Positions 36,251 through 44,321 of a stretch of DNA of 64,000 bases are shown here, piece after piece. A program made the position numbers and the translations under genes. Below the pieces are notes generated by a model. The model saw nothing but the letters and a program-made list of their open reading frames with translations, had not been told where the DNA came from and ran no database searches. The DNA comes from Saccharicrinis sp963666825 (GTDB lineage Bacteria > Bacteroidota > Bacteroidia > Bacteroidales > Marinilabiliaceae), in the NCBI GenBank assembly GCA_963666825.2, contig OY763044.2, positions 6,324,001 through 6,388,000 on the forward strand, given 5' to 3'. The first letter of the stretch is position 1; each line of letters begins with the position of its first letter.

Positions 36251-36275
36251 AGCCCCAACAATGTATATACAGTAT
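36251..36275. repeat. Truncated attC-like site at the right end of the array
   Basis: AGCCCCAAC at 36251-36259 complements GTTGGGGCT at 35421-35429, as expected for the left end of this cassette's site. After AAT the similarity to the other sites ends, and no hairpin or AAACGTT terminus follows before the next gene at 36692. The site seems cut by the neighbouring region. Confidence 0.55.
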
Positions 36276-36691
36276 TGTGAGAGTGAAAACAAATAATTTG
36301 CAATAAGCTAAATATCAGTATTATATAGGGCTATTTTAGCAAGGTTTAAAAATTGCCTATCATACAAACTACTATACTTTTTAATGCAAAATAAGGGAGT
36401 AAAAAGAAATTAATTTTTTTTGATTTTTTTTCAATCAAGCCGTTTTTGCATTCCATTTTTATTTCAAATGTATTCAATCCGGTTTTTTCTGCTAATAAAT
36501 TAGTTTTGCAGCCAATGAAAATTATTTACCACAAAATTTTTGCTTATGGTTAAACTCATTGGTACAACGAAGAATGGCAGAAATAACCTTATTCAAAAAA
36601 TAAGACTTATAATATGATGAAATAACACAACTTTCGATTGAGCATGGGAATAATCATAAGCCATTATTATTTAACATTTTAAAAGAAGCTT
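36276..36691. other. Gap between the cassette array and the island module
   Basis: No gene or clear repeat is visible in these roughly 415 bases. The stretch is AT-rich, with a T-rich segment at 36415-36430. The junction between array and island must lie here, but I could not identify a direct repeat marking an integration event. Confidence 0.45.
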
Positions 36692-37675
36692 ATGATGATA
36701 AATCAGAAAATTGTTGCGGAGAACTTTGAAAAGGATTGCCTTGCTGTATTTGAAAATTTACTGCAAGGCTACAGGAAAGCGAAAGAATCGACAGTATGGG
36801 AATCTAAAATGGATAACCTTGTAGAAAAATTAACACATTTACCTACAGCTCCATTCCCTACTGAGTTAATGAAACTCTTTGATTATGATTTTCTCGTACA
36901 ATCGGAAGATATAAATAGTATAATTGAAAAAGCCCTTATCGTAAGGGAACGGATGAAGCACACCAAAAGGTATGTTACCATCAAAGAACGATACTTCTCA
37001 TTATTATTCCTACCTCCAAATACTCACCTCAAAAGACTTGAAGTGTATAATAACGAAGGAGAACTTTGTTATTTACAGGTCGGTAAAATCCGAATAAAGC
37101 CAAAAGCATTCCTCCAATGGCTTATACCCGGCAAAAGTCAAGTCAAATTTCAAGATGTAATAAATTTCAGGCAAAAGACCTTTCATAAAAAGGCATTAGA
37201 GATTTATTACTACTCACCTCTCGTTGACCTTTCGTCAACAAATCCCCAGGACTATTATAATTTTTTCTGCGACTATTTTGGAAAACTCCAGTTTCTCAAG
37301 TATTTCAAATCCAATGGAAATATTGAAGCATTTCCAAACCTCCAACAAATTAAGCCAAGAACGCATGATGCAATCTTAAAGCTTTCTAGTGCCCAGCAGG
37401 TGCTTTGGGCTTATTTTCTTTTTCGGCTTTTGGGCTTAAAACACCGGGTAGATGTCGGAAACTCAACACTTGCCCGATTTTTATGTGTGGTAAACGGTAT
37501 TGATTTGGATTCTTACAAAAATTCATATTTCTATCGGCTTATGGATAAAGCTCCATATATAAAAAACGATAAGAATCTTTTGGTTGACCTTGAAGTTATC
37601 AAGTTGCATTTTCAGGAACGTAATTTACCAACAGGTGACATCGAAAAAGTAATCATTGAAATTGTAACCCGATAA
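36692..37675 (+). CDS. Hypothetical protein at the left end of the island module
   Basis: This 327-residue soluble protein is not recognised. It is basic, helix-rich and contains no obvious catalytic motif. The C-terminal part (LSSAQQVLWAYFLFRLLGL...NSTLARFLCVVNGIDLD) has the rhythm of a helical regulatory or DNA-binding domain, loosely like the end of RteC-type proteins, but I would not assign that. It is followed by a 230-base gap with direct and inverted TCCGAC repeats and then the excisionase-like gene, so it may be a regulator or replication accessory of the island. Confidence 0.65.
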   Translation: MMINQKIVAENFEKDCLAVFENLLQGYRKAKESTVWESKMDNLVEKLTHLPTAPFPTELMKLFDYDFLVQSEDINSIIEKALIVRERMKHTKRYVTIKERYFSLLFLPPNTHLKRLEVYNNEGELCYLQVGKIRIKPKAFLQWLIPGKSQVKFQDVINFRQKTFHKKALEIYYYSPLVDLSSTNPQDYYNFFCDYFGKLQFLKYFKSNGNIEAFPNLQQIKPRTHDAILKLSSAQQVLWAYFLFRLLGLKHRVDVGNSTLARFLCVVNGIDLDSYKNSYFYRLMDKAPYIKNDKNLLVDLEVIKLHFQERNLPTGDIEKVIIEIVTR

Positions 37676-37725
37676 TTTGCAAAAATACCGATTACCATTT
37701 ATTGCTTTTTATTGACATTTCAGTT

Positions 37726-37840
37726 AAAAAAGTATCCGACAAAAACAGCGAAAAGTATCCGACAAGGCTAAATAAGACCCTTGTAAGGCTTTGAATATGT
37801 GATGTGTGGAAAATATTTGAAAAATGTCGGATAGTCCGAC
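37726..37840. promoter_or_regulatory. TCCGAC direct and inverted repeats, putative operator or iterons
   Basis: AAAAGTATCCGACAA occurs twice, at about 37728-37742 and 37751-37765, 23 bases apart. Further on GTCGGA-TAG-TCCGAC (37826-37840) is a perfect inverted repeat of the same core. All lie directly upstream of the HTH gene at 37908. They fit binding sites of that or the neighbouring protein, or origin iterons. Confidence 0.6.
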
Positions 37841-37907
37841 GTTGGAAATTGCTATGCACCTATCCTATACTTGCTATCGAAAATTTTAATAAAAAAATAG
37901 CAAGAAA

Positions 37908-38234
37908 ATGGATGAGCAAATAGAAGAACAAATAGAAGAGCAAATCGACTTTAAAGCTGAAACTTTAAAGAATCTTGAACAGCTAAATAAAAAGGTTTCA
38001 GAGCTAATAAAAGTACAGCATAAAGCCGGAACAGGCTTTGACTATGTTAATGCTGCTGAACTTGCCCTATTATTGGGCGAAAGTGTCAAAACCATTTATG
38101 GCAGGGTGTATAATAAACAGATTCCCTTTTATAAACCGGGTGGTAAGATATTACTGTTCAAGCTGGATGAAATAATGGATTGGATTAAAGCTGGTCGTCA
38201 TTCTTCCTTGGAGGAAATAAAGAGCAATGTGTAA
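37908..38234 (+). CDS. Excisionase-like helix-turn-helix protein
   Basis: The 108-residue protein contains the HTH_17 / excisionase-type winged helix: YVNAAELALLLGESVKTIYG, then KQIPFYKPGGKILLFKLDEIMDWI. This is the form found in Xis and in plasmid or ICE regulators of Bacteroidota. The N-terminus carries an odd acidic repeat, EQIEEQIEEQ, encoded by near-identical 12-base units, probably a short coiled coil. It directly follows the TCCGAC repeats that may be its target. In mobile islands such proteins regulate excision or the replication genes downstream. Confidence 0.82.
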   Translation: MDEQIEEQIEEQIDFKAETLKNLEQLNKKVSELIKVQHKAGTGFDYVNAAELALLLGESVKTIYGRVYNKQIPFYKPGGKILLFKLDEIMDWIKAGRHSSLEEIKSNV

Positions 38235-38269
38235 TTGGTTATATGCAGTTCTAATAATCTATAACTCCA

Positions 38270-38416
38270 ATGAAGGAAAGGAAGGAAAGAAAGGCTCAAG
38301 GTAAAAAACAGGAAATCAGGTTCTCATTCTTTAAGCTTTTGTTGAAGAAAAAATCACACACTCAAGTTCTGCCGGAGAGCCAGTTATGTAATCATTTGAA
38401 CATAGTAAAGAAGTAG
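38270..38416 (+). CDS. Small basic protein, 48 residues
   Basis: An ATG at 38270 opens a 48-codon frame, ending three bases before the next gene at 38420 and beginning 35 bases after the previous stop. The product is strongly basic, starting MKERKERKAQGKKQEIRF, with a lysine-rich middle. Such tight packing between two co-directional genes supports it being real, but no family can be named and the frame is short enough to be accidental. Confidence 0.45.
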   Translation: MKERKERKAQGKKQEIRFSFFKLLLKKKSHTQVLPESQLCNHLNIVKK

Positions 38417-38419
38417 AGA

Positions 38420-38755
38420 ATGCCAACTATTTATATATGCGGTAGTGATATACCCGAAAATAGCTCCAAAGATTTGGTTGATACCGATAAAATAAAAGCC
38501 AAGTTAAAGTCATTGAAATGTGCAGTTGTAAACCCAATTGAAATGCCCTTTGCAAAAATGAGTTGGACTGACAAGCTTGATAACCGTGTTCAGCTTCTAA
38601 AGAAAAGCCAAGCGGTTTATGTTCTGCCCAATTGGAAAGAGAGCATCATGTCACGCATAGAGCTGACCGTTGCAATGGACTTAAAGTTGGAAACCATTTT
38701 TCACCCGATGAGCCATAAAGAGATAAAGCAAATAATAACCGCCCTTGGCAATTAG
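38420..38755 (+). CDS. DUF4406 (nucleoside deoxyribosyltransferase-like) protein
   Basis: The 111-residue protein fits DUF4406: a first strand with YICGS, then VVNPIEMPF, WTDKLDNRVQLLKKSQAVYVLPNW, and the conserved RIELTVAMDLKLE near the end. The fold is related to nucleoside 2-deoxyribosyltransferases, and the RxE pattern matches their active-site glutamate. Phages, plasmids and ICEs of this phylum often carry it. Its real substrate is unsettled. It is the third gene of the island set and overlaps nothing. Confidence 0.8.
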   Translation: MPTIYICGSDIPENSSKDLVDTDKIKAKLKSLKCAVVNPIEMPFAKMSWTDKLDNRVQLLKKSQAVYVLPNWKESIMSRIELTVAMDLKLETIFHPMSHKEIKQIITALGN

Positions 38756-38764
38756 CACGGTTCC

Positions 38765-38792
38765 GGCAGGGTTGTTCAAGGGTAGCCCTGCC
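38765..38792 (+). terminator. Hairpin after the DUF4406 gene
   Basis: ggcaggg at 38765-38771 pairs with ccctgcc at 38786-38792. Only AT-rich sequence, not a pure T run, follows, so it could be a weak terminator or a processing hairpin. Confidence 0.4.
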
Positions 38793-38821
38793 ATTATTTA
38801 AGTATCAAATTTAGAACGATT

Positions 38822-39358
38822 ATGAAAACAAAGACAGTAGCAAGAATCAAAGACGTTAGCATCATGCTTATTGATGATGCAGAAAAATTAGTCCCCATTA
38901 AACCAATATGTCAAGCTTTAGAAGTTAATTACTCAAGCCAGTTAGAAAAAATAAAGAGTGATGAAATATTGGGTTCAACTGTACCGCTCAGGGGTATAGT
39001 TGCTGCCGATGGAAAAGAACGAGAAATGGCTTGTATTCCTTTTAAGCTTGTATTCGGTTGGCTATTTACAATTAATCCCAAGAATGTCAAGGCTGAGGCT
39101 AAAGAACAAATCATTAAGTATAGGCTGGAATGCTACAATGCTCTTTTCAATTATTTCACCGACCAGGGAGAGTTTTTAGAGCAAAAGCAAAAGGCTTTGG
39201 AAAAGCAGTTAGAAGAAGTAGAACGAATACGAAATGATTATAGCGACCAAAAGAAGCTACTCAATGACGCAAGAAAGACACTTAACGATATAAAGGAGTT
39301 GACTTTTGAAGAATGGCAAATGAATAAACGACAATTATCACTGGACTTTCCAAACTAA
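38822..39358 (+). CDS. P22 antirepressor N-terminal domain protein
   Basis: The 178-residue protein has the P22_AR_N domain in its first 110 residues: VPIKPICQALEVNYSSQLEKI, then the DGKEREMACIPFKLVFGWLF core, and a helix with AKEQIIKYRLECYNALFNYF. A lysine-rich coiled coil follows. Antirepressors of this type bind and inactivate phage repressors or help DNA binding, and are also found in mobile islands and plasmids. Here it sits between DUF4406 and the primase, pointing to an induction or replication switch in the island. Confidence 0.82.
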   Translation: MKTKTVARIKDVSIMLIDDAEKLVPIKPICQALEVNYSSQLEKIKSDEILGSTVPLRGIVAADGKEREMACIPFKLVFGWLFTINPKNVKAEAKEQIIKYRLECYNALFNYFTDQGEFLEQKQKALEKQLEEVERIRNDYSDQKKLLNDARKTLNDIKELTFEEWQMNKRQLSLDFPN

Positions 39359-39363
39359 AACAC

Positions 39364-39654
39364 ATGACAGCATTAGCACCGAATACGGTATCGAAGTTAT
39401 TTTATTTCGATACTCGCATAAAGAGTTTCTATGAAAAAAACGGCTACTCTAACATTCCGTTTGATGGCAATAAAATTCAAAAAATGATTGAAGATTCACA
39501 GTTGGAGCTGAATGCTCTCTTTTACAAAATTTGGGGTTCAGACATGGGCTACCACCTGTTAGATAAGTTTTACGATCTCAGAGGTAACGTTTATGAGTTC
39601 TTTATGAGCCTTGACAGCAACAACCGTGAATTATTGACAGGAAAAGATTGGTAG
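39364..39654 (+). CDS. Small hypothetical protein upstream of the primase
   Basis: This 96-residue protein is acidic and helical. It ends four bases before the primase start, so translation may be coupled. No family is recognised. Its constant position directly before the primase suggests a replication-accessory role, an inference from neighbourhood only. Confidence 0.65.
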   Translation: MTALAPNTVSKLFYFDTRIKSFYEKNGYSNIPFDGNKIQKMIEDSQLELNALFYKIWGSDMGYHLLDKFYDLRGNVYEFFMSLDSNNRELLTGKDW

Positions 39655-39657
39655 CCG

Positions 39658-42600
39658 ATGGATGCAAAAAGGGTCATAGAGCAAATCAATGATGAAGTTT
39701 ACGAGGTTGTCTCCAATTTTGTCACGTTAAAGAAAGCAGGGATTAATTACAAAGCTTGTTGTCCGTTTCACAATGAGAAAACGGCTTCATTTAGCGTAAA
39801 CCCGGCAAAAGGTATTTTCAAATGCTTTGGTTGTGATAAAGGTGGTAATGCCATTGAGTTTATAAAAGAGCATGAAAACGTTGAATTTAAAGAAGCCGTT
39901 GAAATTGGCGCAAAGCTTCTGAACCTCAATTTTGAATGGAAGAAAAGCTCCAATTGGGATGAAGCCAAATTCAAACATGAAGAAAGCCTGAAAATTGCTT
40001 GTAGCATTATTGAGAAGTTCTTTTTGGAACAGGTTAATAACAAAGAAGCTCAACAGTACATCAAGGAACGTAATCTTGCCATTCCTGAAAACGGCAGCTT
40101 TAATATTGGTTATGCTCCAACTGACAATGCTCTACTGGTCCATGCTAGAGAAAAAGGATTAAAAACAGAGATACTTGAAGAAATTGGCGTACTTAAAAGC
40201 AATGACAAAGGTGTATATGACTTTTTTAGAAACCGATTGATATTTCCTGTTTCCAATTCACGAGGTCAGACTATTGCATTCGCCGGGCGTGATTTGAATG
40301 AAAACCCAAAGGTTAAGTATTTGAATACACCTGAAAGCAGCATCTATACCAAAGGCAATGAGCTGTATGCTTTAAATGTGGCTCGCTTTGCCATTAAAAA
40401 TAATGACAGAGCATATATAGTTGAAGGTTATTCCGATGTGCTTCGTATGCACGATATAGATGTGGTAAACACAGTTGCGACTTGCGGAACTGCACTTACC
40501 AATGCACAGACAAAGCTCCTGAAAAAATATACTAATAAGGCTACTCTTATTTACGATGGAGATAGTGCCGGACGGAATGGCATGTGCCGAAATGCTGAAA
40601 TCCTGATAAAGAACCAATTTCATGTTTCGGTATTGGTACTTCCCGAAAAACAAGACCCTGATTCTCTTTTTACCGACAACAAAACGTTTCTCCAGTACTA
40701 TGAACAACAGGAAGATTACATCATTTACAAAACGGCTGAATATGCAGACCGCTTTGCAAACGACCCTGTAAAGAAATCGGAAGTAATAAAACGGATGGCT
40801 GCCCTGATATGCTGCTATGATAAAACGAACCAGGAGGTTTATCTTGACTTTGTTTCAGAGCAAATTAAACCTAAAAAAGCATGGCAGGATGCTTTAAAGG
40901 AAAACAGCCAGCCAACCGAAAAGAAGGTCAAGAAAAAGGAAAACATCAGCGATATTATCAAGCTGAAAAAGGAACAACAGGAGAACCTTCTGACCAATCA
41001 GTTTTATGAAGAAGATGGAGCTTATTGGACGGTTGAAGGAAAGAACCCAAAGCAAATATCCAACTTTACTTTTGAAGCCTTATTCTGTGTGTTCCATAAA
41101 GACCCACAAGGTAGAACCGACCTGAAATATGTTTTGCGCCTGATGAGCCAATACGGAAGAAAACGCCTGGCTATTATTTCATCCGATGATTTTTGTACCC
41201 CAGCATCTTTCAAGAAACAGGTGCATCGCCGTCATGGATTCTTTTGGTATGGGAACGATAGCCAGCTCGACAATATTAAAAACGTTAAACTGCTTGGAAT
41301 ACCCGAAGCCAAAGAGTTGGAGCGTGTAGGTTATAATGAGGAAAACCGCTTTTGGGTATTTGCAAATGGTTTATACTACACTAAAAACTTTCATCCAATT
41401 GATGAATACGGAATCACTACGCACGCTACACAAATAAACAACATGGATGAATTTGAAAACATTCCTCCGGAAAGTCAGATACGAATTAACGATACTTTCC
41501 ATGTACTCAACACCACAGCAGAATTTATCGGAAAGTATGGGAAAGATACGCTAAAGGAGAATATAAAACAGGGTCAGGTTCATTTGTTGCATTTCTTCTA
41601 TCTGCCCTATGGTAAAGCTCTTAAAATTGGTAGTTCCGATGGAGGTAATCCATTCAAAGAAAACTCAAAGTATGTGAAGCCGATAAAAGGCAGCAATTGG
41701 AACTTCGGAGAATGGGCATCTTCTATGAGTAGTGTTTATCCCGGTAATGCAGAATTGTTGATTGCTTATTACATAGCCACTGTTTTTAGTGACCTTATCT
41801 ACAAAGCCAATTTCGGGTATTTCCCTTTATTATTTCTATTTGGGAAACGCCAATCAGGTAAGAGTACCGCAGCTCGAAGCATTATGTATATGTTTGGCAA
41901 GCCACCAATGGAAGACGGTATTAACCTTGCATCCGGGAGTACAAGTACAGGTATGCAGCGTAGTATGGATTCTACGACCAACCATCCGTTTTGGGGCAAT
42001 GAGTACAAGAACAGCATTCACAAGAATACCATTGAGGCGTTAAAAGGTATTGCCGACCGAAACGGTAAATTAACAGGAGTAAAATCAGGAGGCAATGAAA
42101 CACGTATTGCAAAGCCAAGGGGTTCGGGTATAATTAGCGGTCAGGATTTGCCTACACAAGACCCTGCTTTATGTAGCCGTAGTTTATTGGGCGAATTTGA
42201 TGATACCAATCGGGGGAACTATTCCGATTTAAAATCATTTAAAGCAGCCGAGGAAAGTTTACAGTTTACTAATATCACATGTTCAGTATTTGATTTTCGG
42301 TATTTGGTTGAAGAACATTACTCAAAAGAGGAACCGGGCGTTAGTTCAGAGGTCATGGATGAACTAACCAGGGAGTACGGCAATGTTGACCGTAGAACGG
42401 TACTCAATATATCATCGGTACTTACACCAATGAAAATTCTAATGGAGCATTCCGATTTAGAATTTCCATTCAATTACCAAACAGCAAAACAGGCTTTAAT
42501 CCGCTCCGCAAAACTTACCATATCCGTACAACACCAAAGTGATGAAGTGGAGCAATATTTTCATGTGCTGCAATCATTGGTTAACCTGTACAAACTTACC

Positions 42601-42879
42601 GAAGATGTACATTATAAGATTGTGGTTGGTGAAAATAACAGTAAACAACTTTACCTGAGAGTTGGCTCGATACATGGTTTATACAGAGAACAGGCTCGTA
42701 AAGAAGGATTAACAACACTTGACCAAGCAGTTGTTGGTGAGTACCTGAAGAAACACCGTTCATTTATCGAACACCGCAGGAAAAATGTATTGTTTGGCAA
42801 AAGCCGGACAAGTGCATACATACTGAATTATGACATGCTCAAAGACCAGGGCATTGAATTGGAAAGGATAACCTTATAA
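39658..42879 (+). CDS. Primase-ATPase fusion (CHC2 zinc finger, TOPRIM, P-loop)
   Basis: The 1073-residue protein begins like DnaG: a CHC2 zinc ribbon with Cys35, His38, Cys56 and Cys59, a primase N-terminal core, and a TOPRIM domain (YIVEGYSDVLRMHDI, then DGDSAGRNG near residue 300). A long linker rich in Lys follows. The C-terminal half has a P-loop GKRQSGKST at about residues 729-737 in an ATPase or helicase-like domain. The order is that of primase-helicase replication proteins in phages, plasmids and satellites. It would prime and perhaps unwind replication of the island. It is the largest gene of this module, and a repeat array follows its stop. Confidence 0.88.
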   Translation: MDAKRVIEQINDEVYEVVSNFVTLKKAGINYKACCPFHNEKTASFSVNPAKGIFKCFGCDKGGNAIEFIKEHENVEFKEAVEIGAKLLNLNFEWKKSSNWDEAKFKHEESLKIACSIIEKFFLEQVNNKEAQQYIKERNLAIPENGSFNIGYAPTDNALLVHAREKGLKTEILEEIGVLKSNDKGVYDFFRNRLIFPVSNSRGQTIAFAGRDLNENPKVKYLNTPESSIYTKGNELYALNVARFAIKNNDRAYIVEGYSDVLRMHDIDVVNTVATCGTALTNAQTKLLKKYTNKATLIYDGDSAGRNGMCRNAEILIKNQFHVSVLVLPEKQDPDSLFTDNKTFLQYYEQQEDYIIYKTAEYADRFANDPVKKSEVIKRMAALICCYDKTNQEVYLDFVSEQIKPKKAWQDALKENSQPTEKKVKKKENISDIIKLKKEQQENLLTNQFYEEDGAYWTVEGKNPKQISNFTFEALFCVFHKDPQGRTDLKYVLRLMSQYGRKRLAIISSDDFCTPASFKKQVHRRHGFFWYGNDSQLDNIKNVKLLGIPEAKELERVGYNEENRFWVFANGLYYTKNFHPIDEYGITTHATQINNMDEFENIPPESQIRINDTFHVLNTTAEFIGKYGKDTLKENIKQGQVHLLHFFYLPYGKALKIGSSDGGNPFKENSKYVKPIKGSNWNFGEWASSMSSVYPGNAELLIAYYIATVFSDLIYKANFGYFPLLFLFGKRQSGKSTAARSIMYMFGKPPMEDGINLASGSTSTGMQRSMDSTTNHPFWGNEYKNSIHKNTIEALKGIADRNGKLTGVKSGGNETRIAKPRGSGIISGQDLPTQDPALCSRSLLGEFDDTNRGNYSDLKSFKAAEESLQFTNITCSVFDFRYLVEEHYSKEEPGVSSEVMDELTREYGNVDRRTVLNISSVLTPMKILMEHSDLEFPFNYQTAKQALIRSAKLTISVQHQSDEVEQYFHVLQSLVNLYKLTEDVHYKIVVGENNSKQLYLRVGSIHGLYREQARKEGLTTLDQAVVGEYLKKHRSFIEHRRKNVLFGKSRTSAYILNYDMLKDQGIELERITL

Positions 42880-42923
42880 AATACAAAACTATGCAGTTTT
42901 ACTTTAGCAATGGTATTAAAGCA

Positions 42924-43158
42924 AAAACCGTCCTCATTTCCTCAATCTCTATGAGGATAGATGTTAATAGATTGATATATAATACTATATATTCTTTTAC
43001 CCTAAAAATAAGTGAGGACGGGTGAGGGATGAACGAGGGATAAATGAGGGACGAGTGAGGGAAAAACGGCTCTTGTCCCTCATCTGTCCTCATTGTCCTC
43101 AATTTATTATTCTGATAATAAGGCATATAACTAAAATATGAGGGATGAGGACGGTTTT
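42924..43158. repeat. Helically phased repeat array C in the island, bounded by 14-bp inverted repeats
   Basis: aaaaccgtcctcat at 42924-42937 is an exact complement of atgaggacggtttt at 43145-43158. Between them GAGG-type motifs start at 43014, 43024, 43035, 43046 and 43057 (units such as TGAGGGATGAA and CGAGGGATAAA). Reversed CCTC copies stand near 43078, 43088 and 43097, and also at 42932 and 42940. The design matches arrays A and B but the motif differs. An origin or a regulatory site for the island is possible. Confidence 0.78.
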
Positions 43159-43199
43159 ATAAAAATACCATAGCTCACAGAAAAGAAAATAACATTAAC

Positions 43200-43228
43200 C
43201 CGGTATCAGTTTAGGTATCGGTTTTTTT
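43200..43228 (+). terminator. Intrinsic terminator after the primase region
   Basis: ccggtatc pairs with ggtatcgg (43200-43221, with G-T pairs), and TTTTTTT follows directly. It closes transcripts from the primase operon after passing through array C. Confidence 0.65.
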
Positions 43229-43360
43229 ATTTCCTTATTTTCCCATTTATTGCCTTTTGAATATTACTTTTGTATAAATATTAACAGTAAAACTTATAAT
43301 TTGAAATAAGAATAAAGGAAGCGAACATATAATCTTAAAATATTAAGACTTAATCTCTTA

Positions 43361-43490
43361 ACAATCGAAAATCGCCAAATTTTAATTGCAGTAAAGAGAG
43401 TAGGTACGGGCGTGGTCTGTACTACTTTACTGCGTGGGTGTTTGGCGATACCTCGATTGTTGGTGGTTTCAGTGCCACGCTCCTTTTTTA
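43361..43490 (+). ncRNA. Possible pseudoknotted structured RNA or leader
   Basis: Three nested stems can be drawn. acaatcga (43361-43368) pairs with tcgattgt (43453-43460). atcgccaaa (43371-43379) pairs with tttggcgat (43441-43449). gcagtaaa (43388-43395) pairs with tttactgc (43426-43433), continuing through gta/tac and gtac/gtac. The apical loop gggcgtgg (43408-43415) is complementary to ccacgctc (43475-43482), which would form a pseudoknot. TTTTTT follows at 43484, and the small gene at 43502 starts 12 bases beyond. It could be a cis-regulatory leader, a terminated small RNA or a DNA-level structure. No known class was matched. Confidence 0.55.
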
Positions 43491-43501
43491 TACCATAGAG
43501 A

Positions 43502-43810
43502 ATGAAAGATTTATATGTTTGGTTACAAAGTGAGGTAAACGAATCGCTTGAGTTATTGGATAATGAAATCATAAAAGACGGAGCTGATGAAATTGTCTTT
43601 TCGTCAAGTAAGGAGTTCTTGAAAAAAAGCAAGGATGTCTTGAATAAAATGGTTGACTTATTATCTGAATACGATTTGGATATAATGAAGCTGATAAATC
43701 TGATTGCCAAACTAAAAACCGAGGGTAATGATGCCAATGAAGATGCCATCATTCAATCTATGATTCTGAAAATGTTGGAAACAAGCTCCCTGAAAACCAA
43801 ATCTCGCTAA
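43502..43810 (+). CDS. Small acidic coiled-coil hypothetical protein
   Basis: The 102-residue protein is mostly helical with leucine-rich, acidic heptad-like segments (LYVWLQSEVNESLELLDNEI, then MKLINLIAKLKTEG). It starts just after the possible structured RNA, which may control it. No family is recognised. A reverse-strand frame of 152 codons covering the same place has poor codon usage and is taken as a shadow. Confidence 0.6.
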   Translation: MKDLYVWLQSEVNESLELLDNEIIKDGADEIVFSSSKEFLKKSKDVLNKMVDLLSEYDLDIMKLINLIAKLKTEGNDANEDAIIQSMILKMLETSSLKTKSR

Positions 43811-43859
43811 ATTTTTCTATCTTTATATAGCTAATTGTCAAGGGTATAATGTTTAAATT

Positions 43860-44321
43860 ATGCCCAAAATATATTCCAATTCATTAAAAATGAGCCTCCT
43901 ATCGGGGCTTTTCGTGTTTATAGCCTTTTGTGGTTTTACTTTTTATTGCTTTATCCTTTGTTTTGTTCTGTGCAATACGCTGGTATTATGGTGGTATTCT
44001 CATAGTATTACCTACTTTTTTCAAAAGCAGTCTTTCTTTTTATCAAAAAATCTCAAAACAGCCTTTAAAAAATCACATACTTCGGCATGTTGGCAACAAT
44101 TTTTTAGAAGCTTGTTAAACCACATAAAAAGCCCTCTTTATTTTTCCCAACATTCAAAAAAGCCTTTGAAATATTGTCTTAAAGTCCTCAAAAGCAGTCT
44201 GTATAAGCTAGAAAGTTCTCAAAAGCCTTCAAAAGCAGTTAAGATATACTCTGCAAGGCTGCTATTCTCAATATTTCAGTTGCGTTATCGCTCATTTTTT
44301 AACCCAAATCCAACCCTATGA
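43860..44321 (+). CDS. Doubtful 153-codon frame over repeat-like DNA
   Basis: The predicted product has a hydrophobic start (SLLSGLFVFIAFCGFTFYCFILC) and then a basic, Ser/Lys-rich tail unlike its neighbours. The DNA under the tail is a loose series of TCAAAA(A/G) motifs at 44021, 44043, 44053, 44154, 44188, 44219 and 44229, many at multiples of about 10-11 bases. The frame may therefore be an accident of low-complexity DNA. It overlaps the next gene start by four bases, which speaks slightly for a real gene. Confidence 0.3.
   Translation: MPKIYSNSLKMSLLSGLFVFIAFCGFTFYCFILCFVLCNTLVLWWYSHSITYFFQKQSFFLSKNLKTAFKKSHTSACWQQFFRSLLNHIKSPLYFSQHSKKPLKYCLKVLKSSLYKLESSQKPSKAVKIYSARLLFSIFQLRYRSFFNPNPTL

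Noticed and set aside
36692..37675. Calling the hypothetical protein RteC
   Set aside because: Only a loose helical similarity in the C-terminal part; the typical RteC motifs are not visible.
42924..43158. Ordinary tandem repeat or simple terminator
   Set aside because: Direction reverses within the array, the ends are 14-base complements, and a separate terminator stands at 43200-43228.
43361..43490. Self-cleaving ribozyme (hammerhead, twister or HDV type)
   Set aside because: No hammerhead CTGATGA core, and no conserved twister or HDV core could be aligned to the stems.
43294..43752. 152-codon minus-strand frame
   Set aside because: It runs antisense over the possible structured RNA and the gene at 43502; its product is Ser/Ile/Lys-rich with no domain, typical of a shadow frame.
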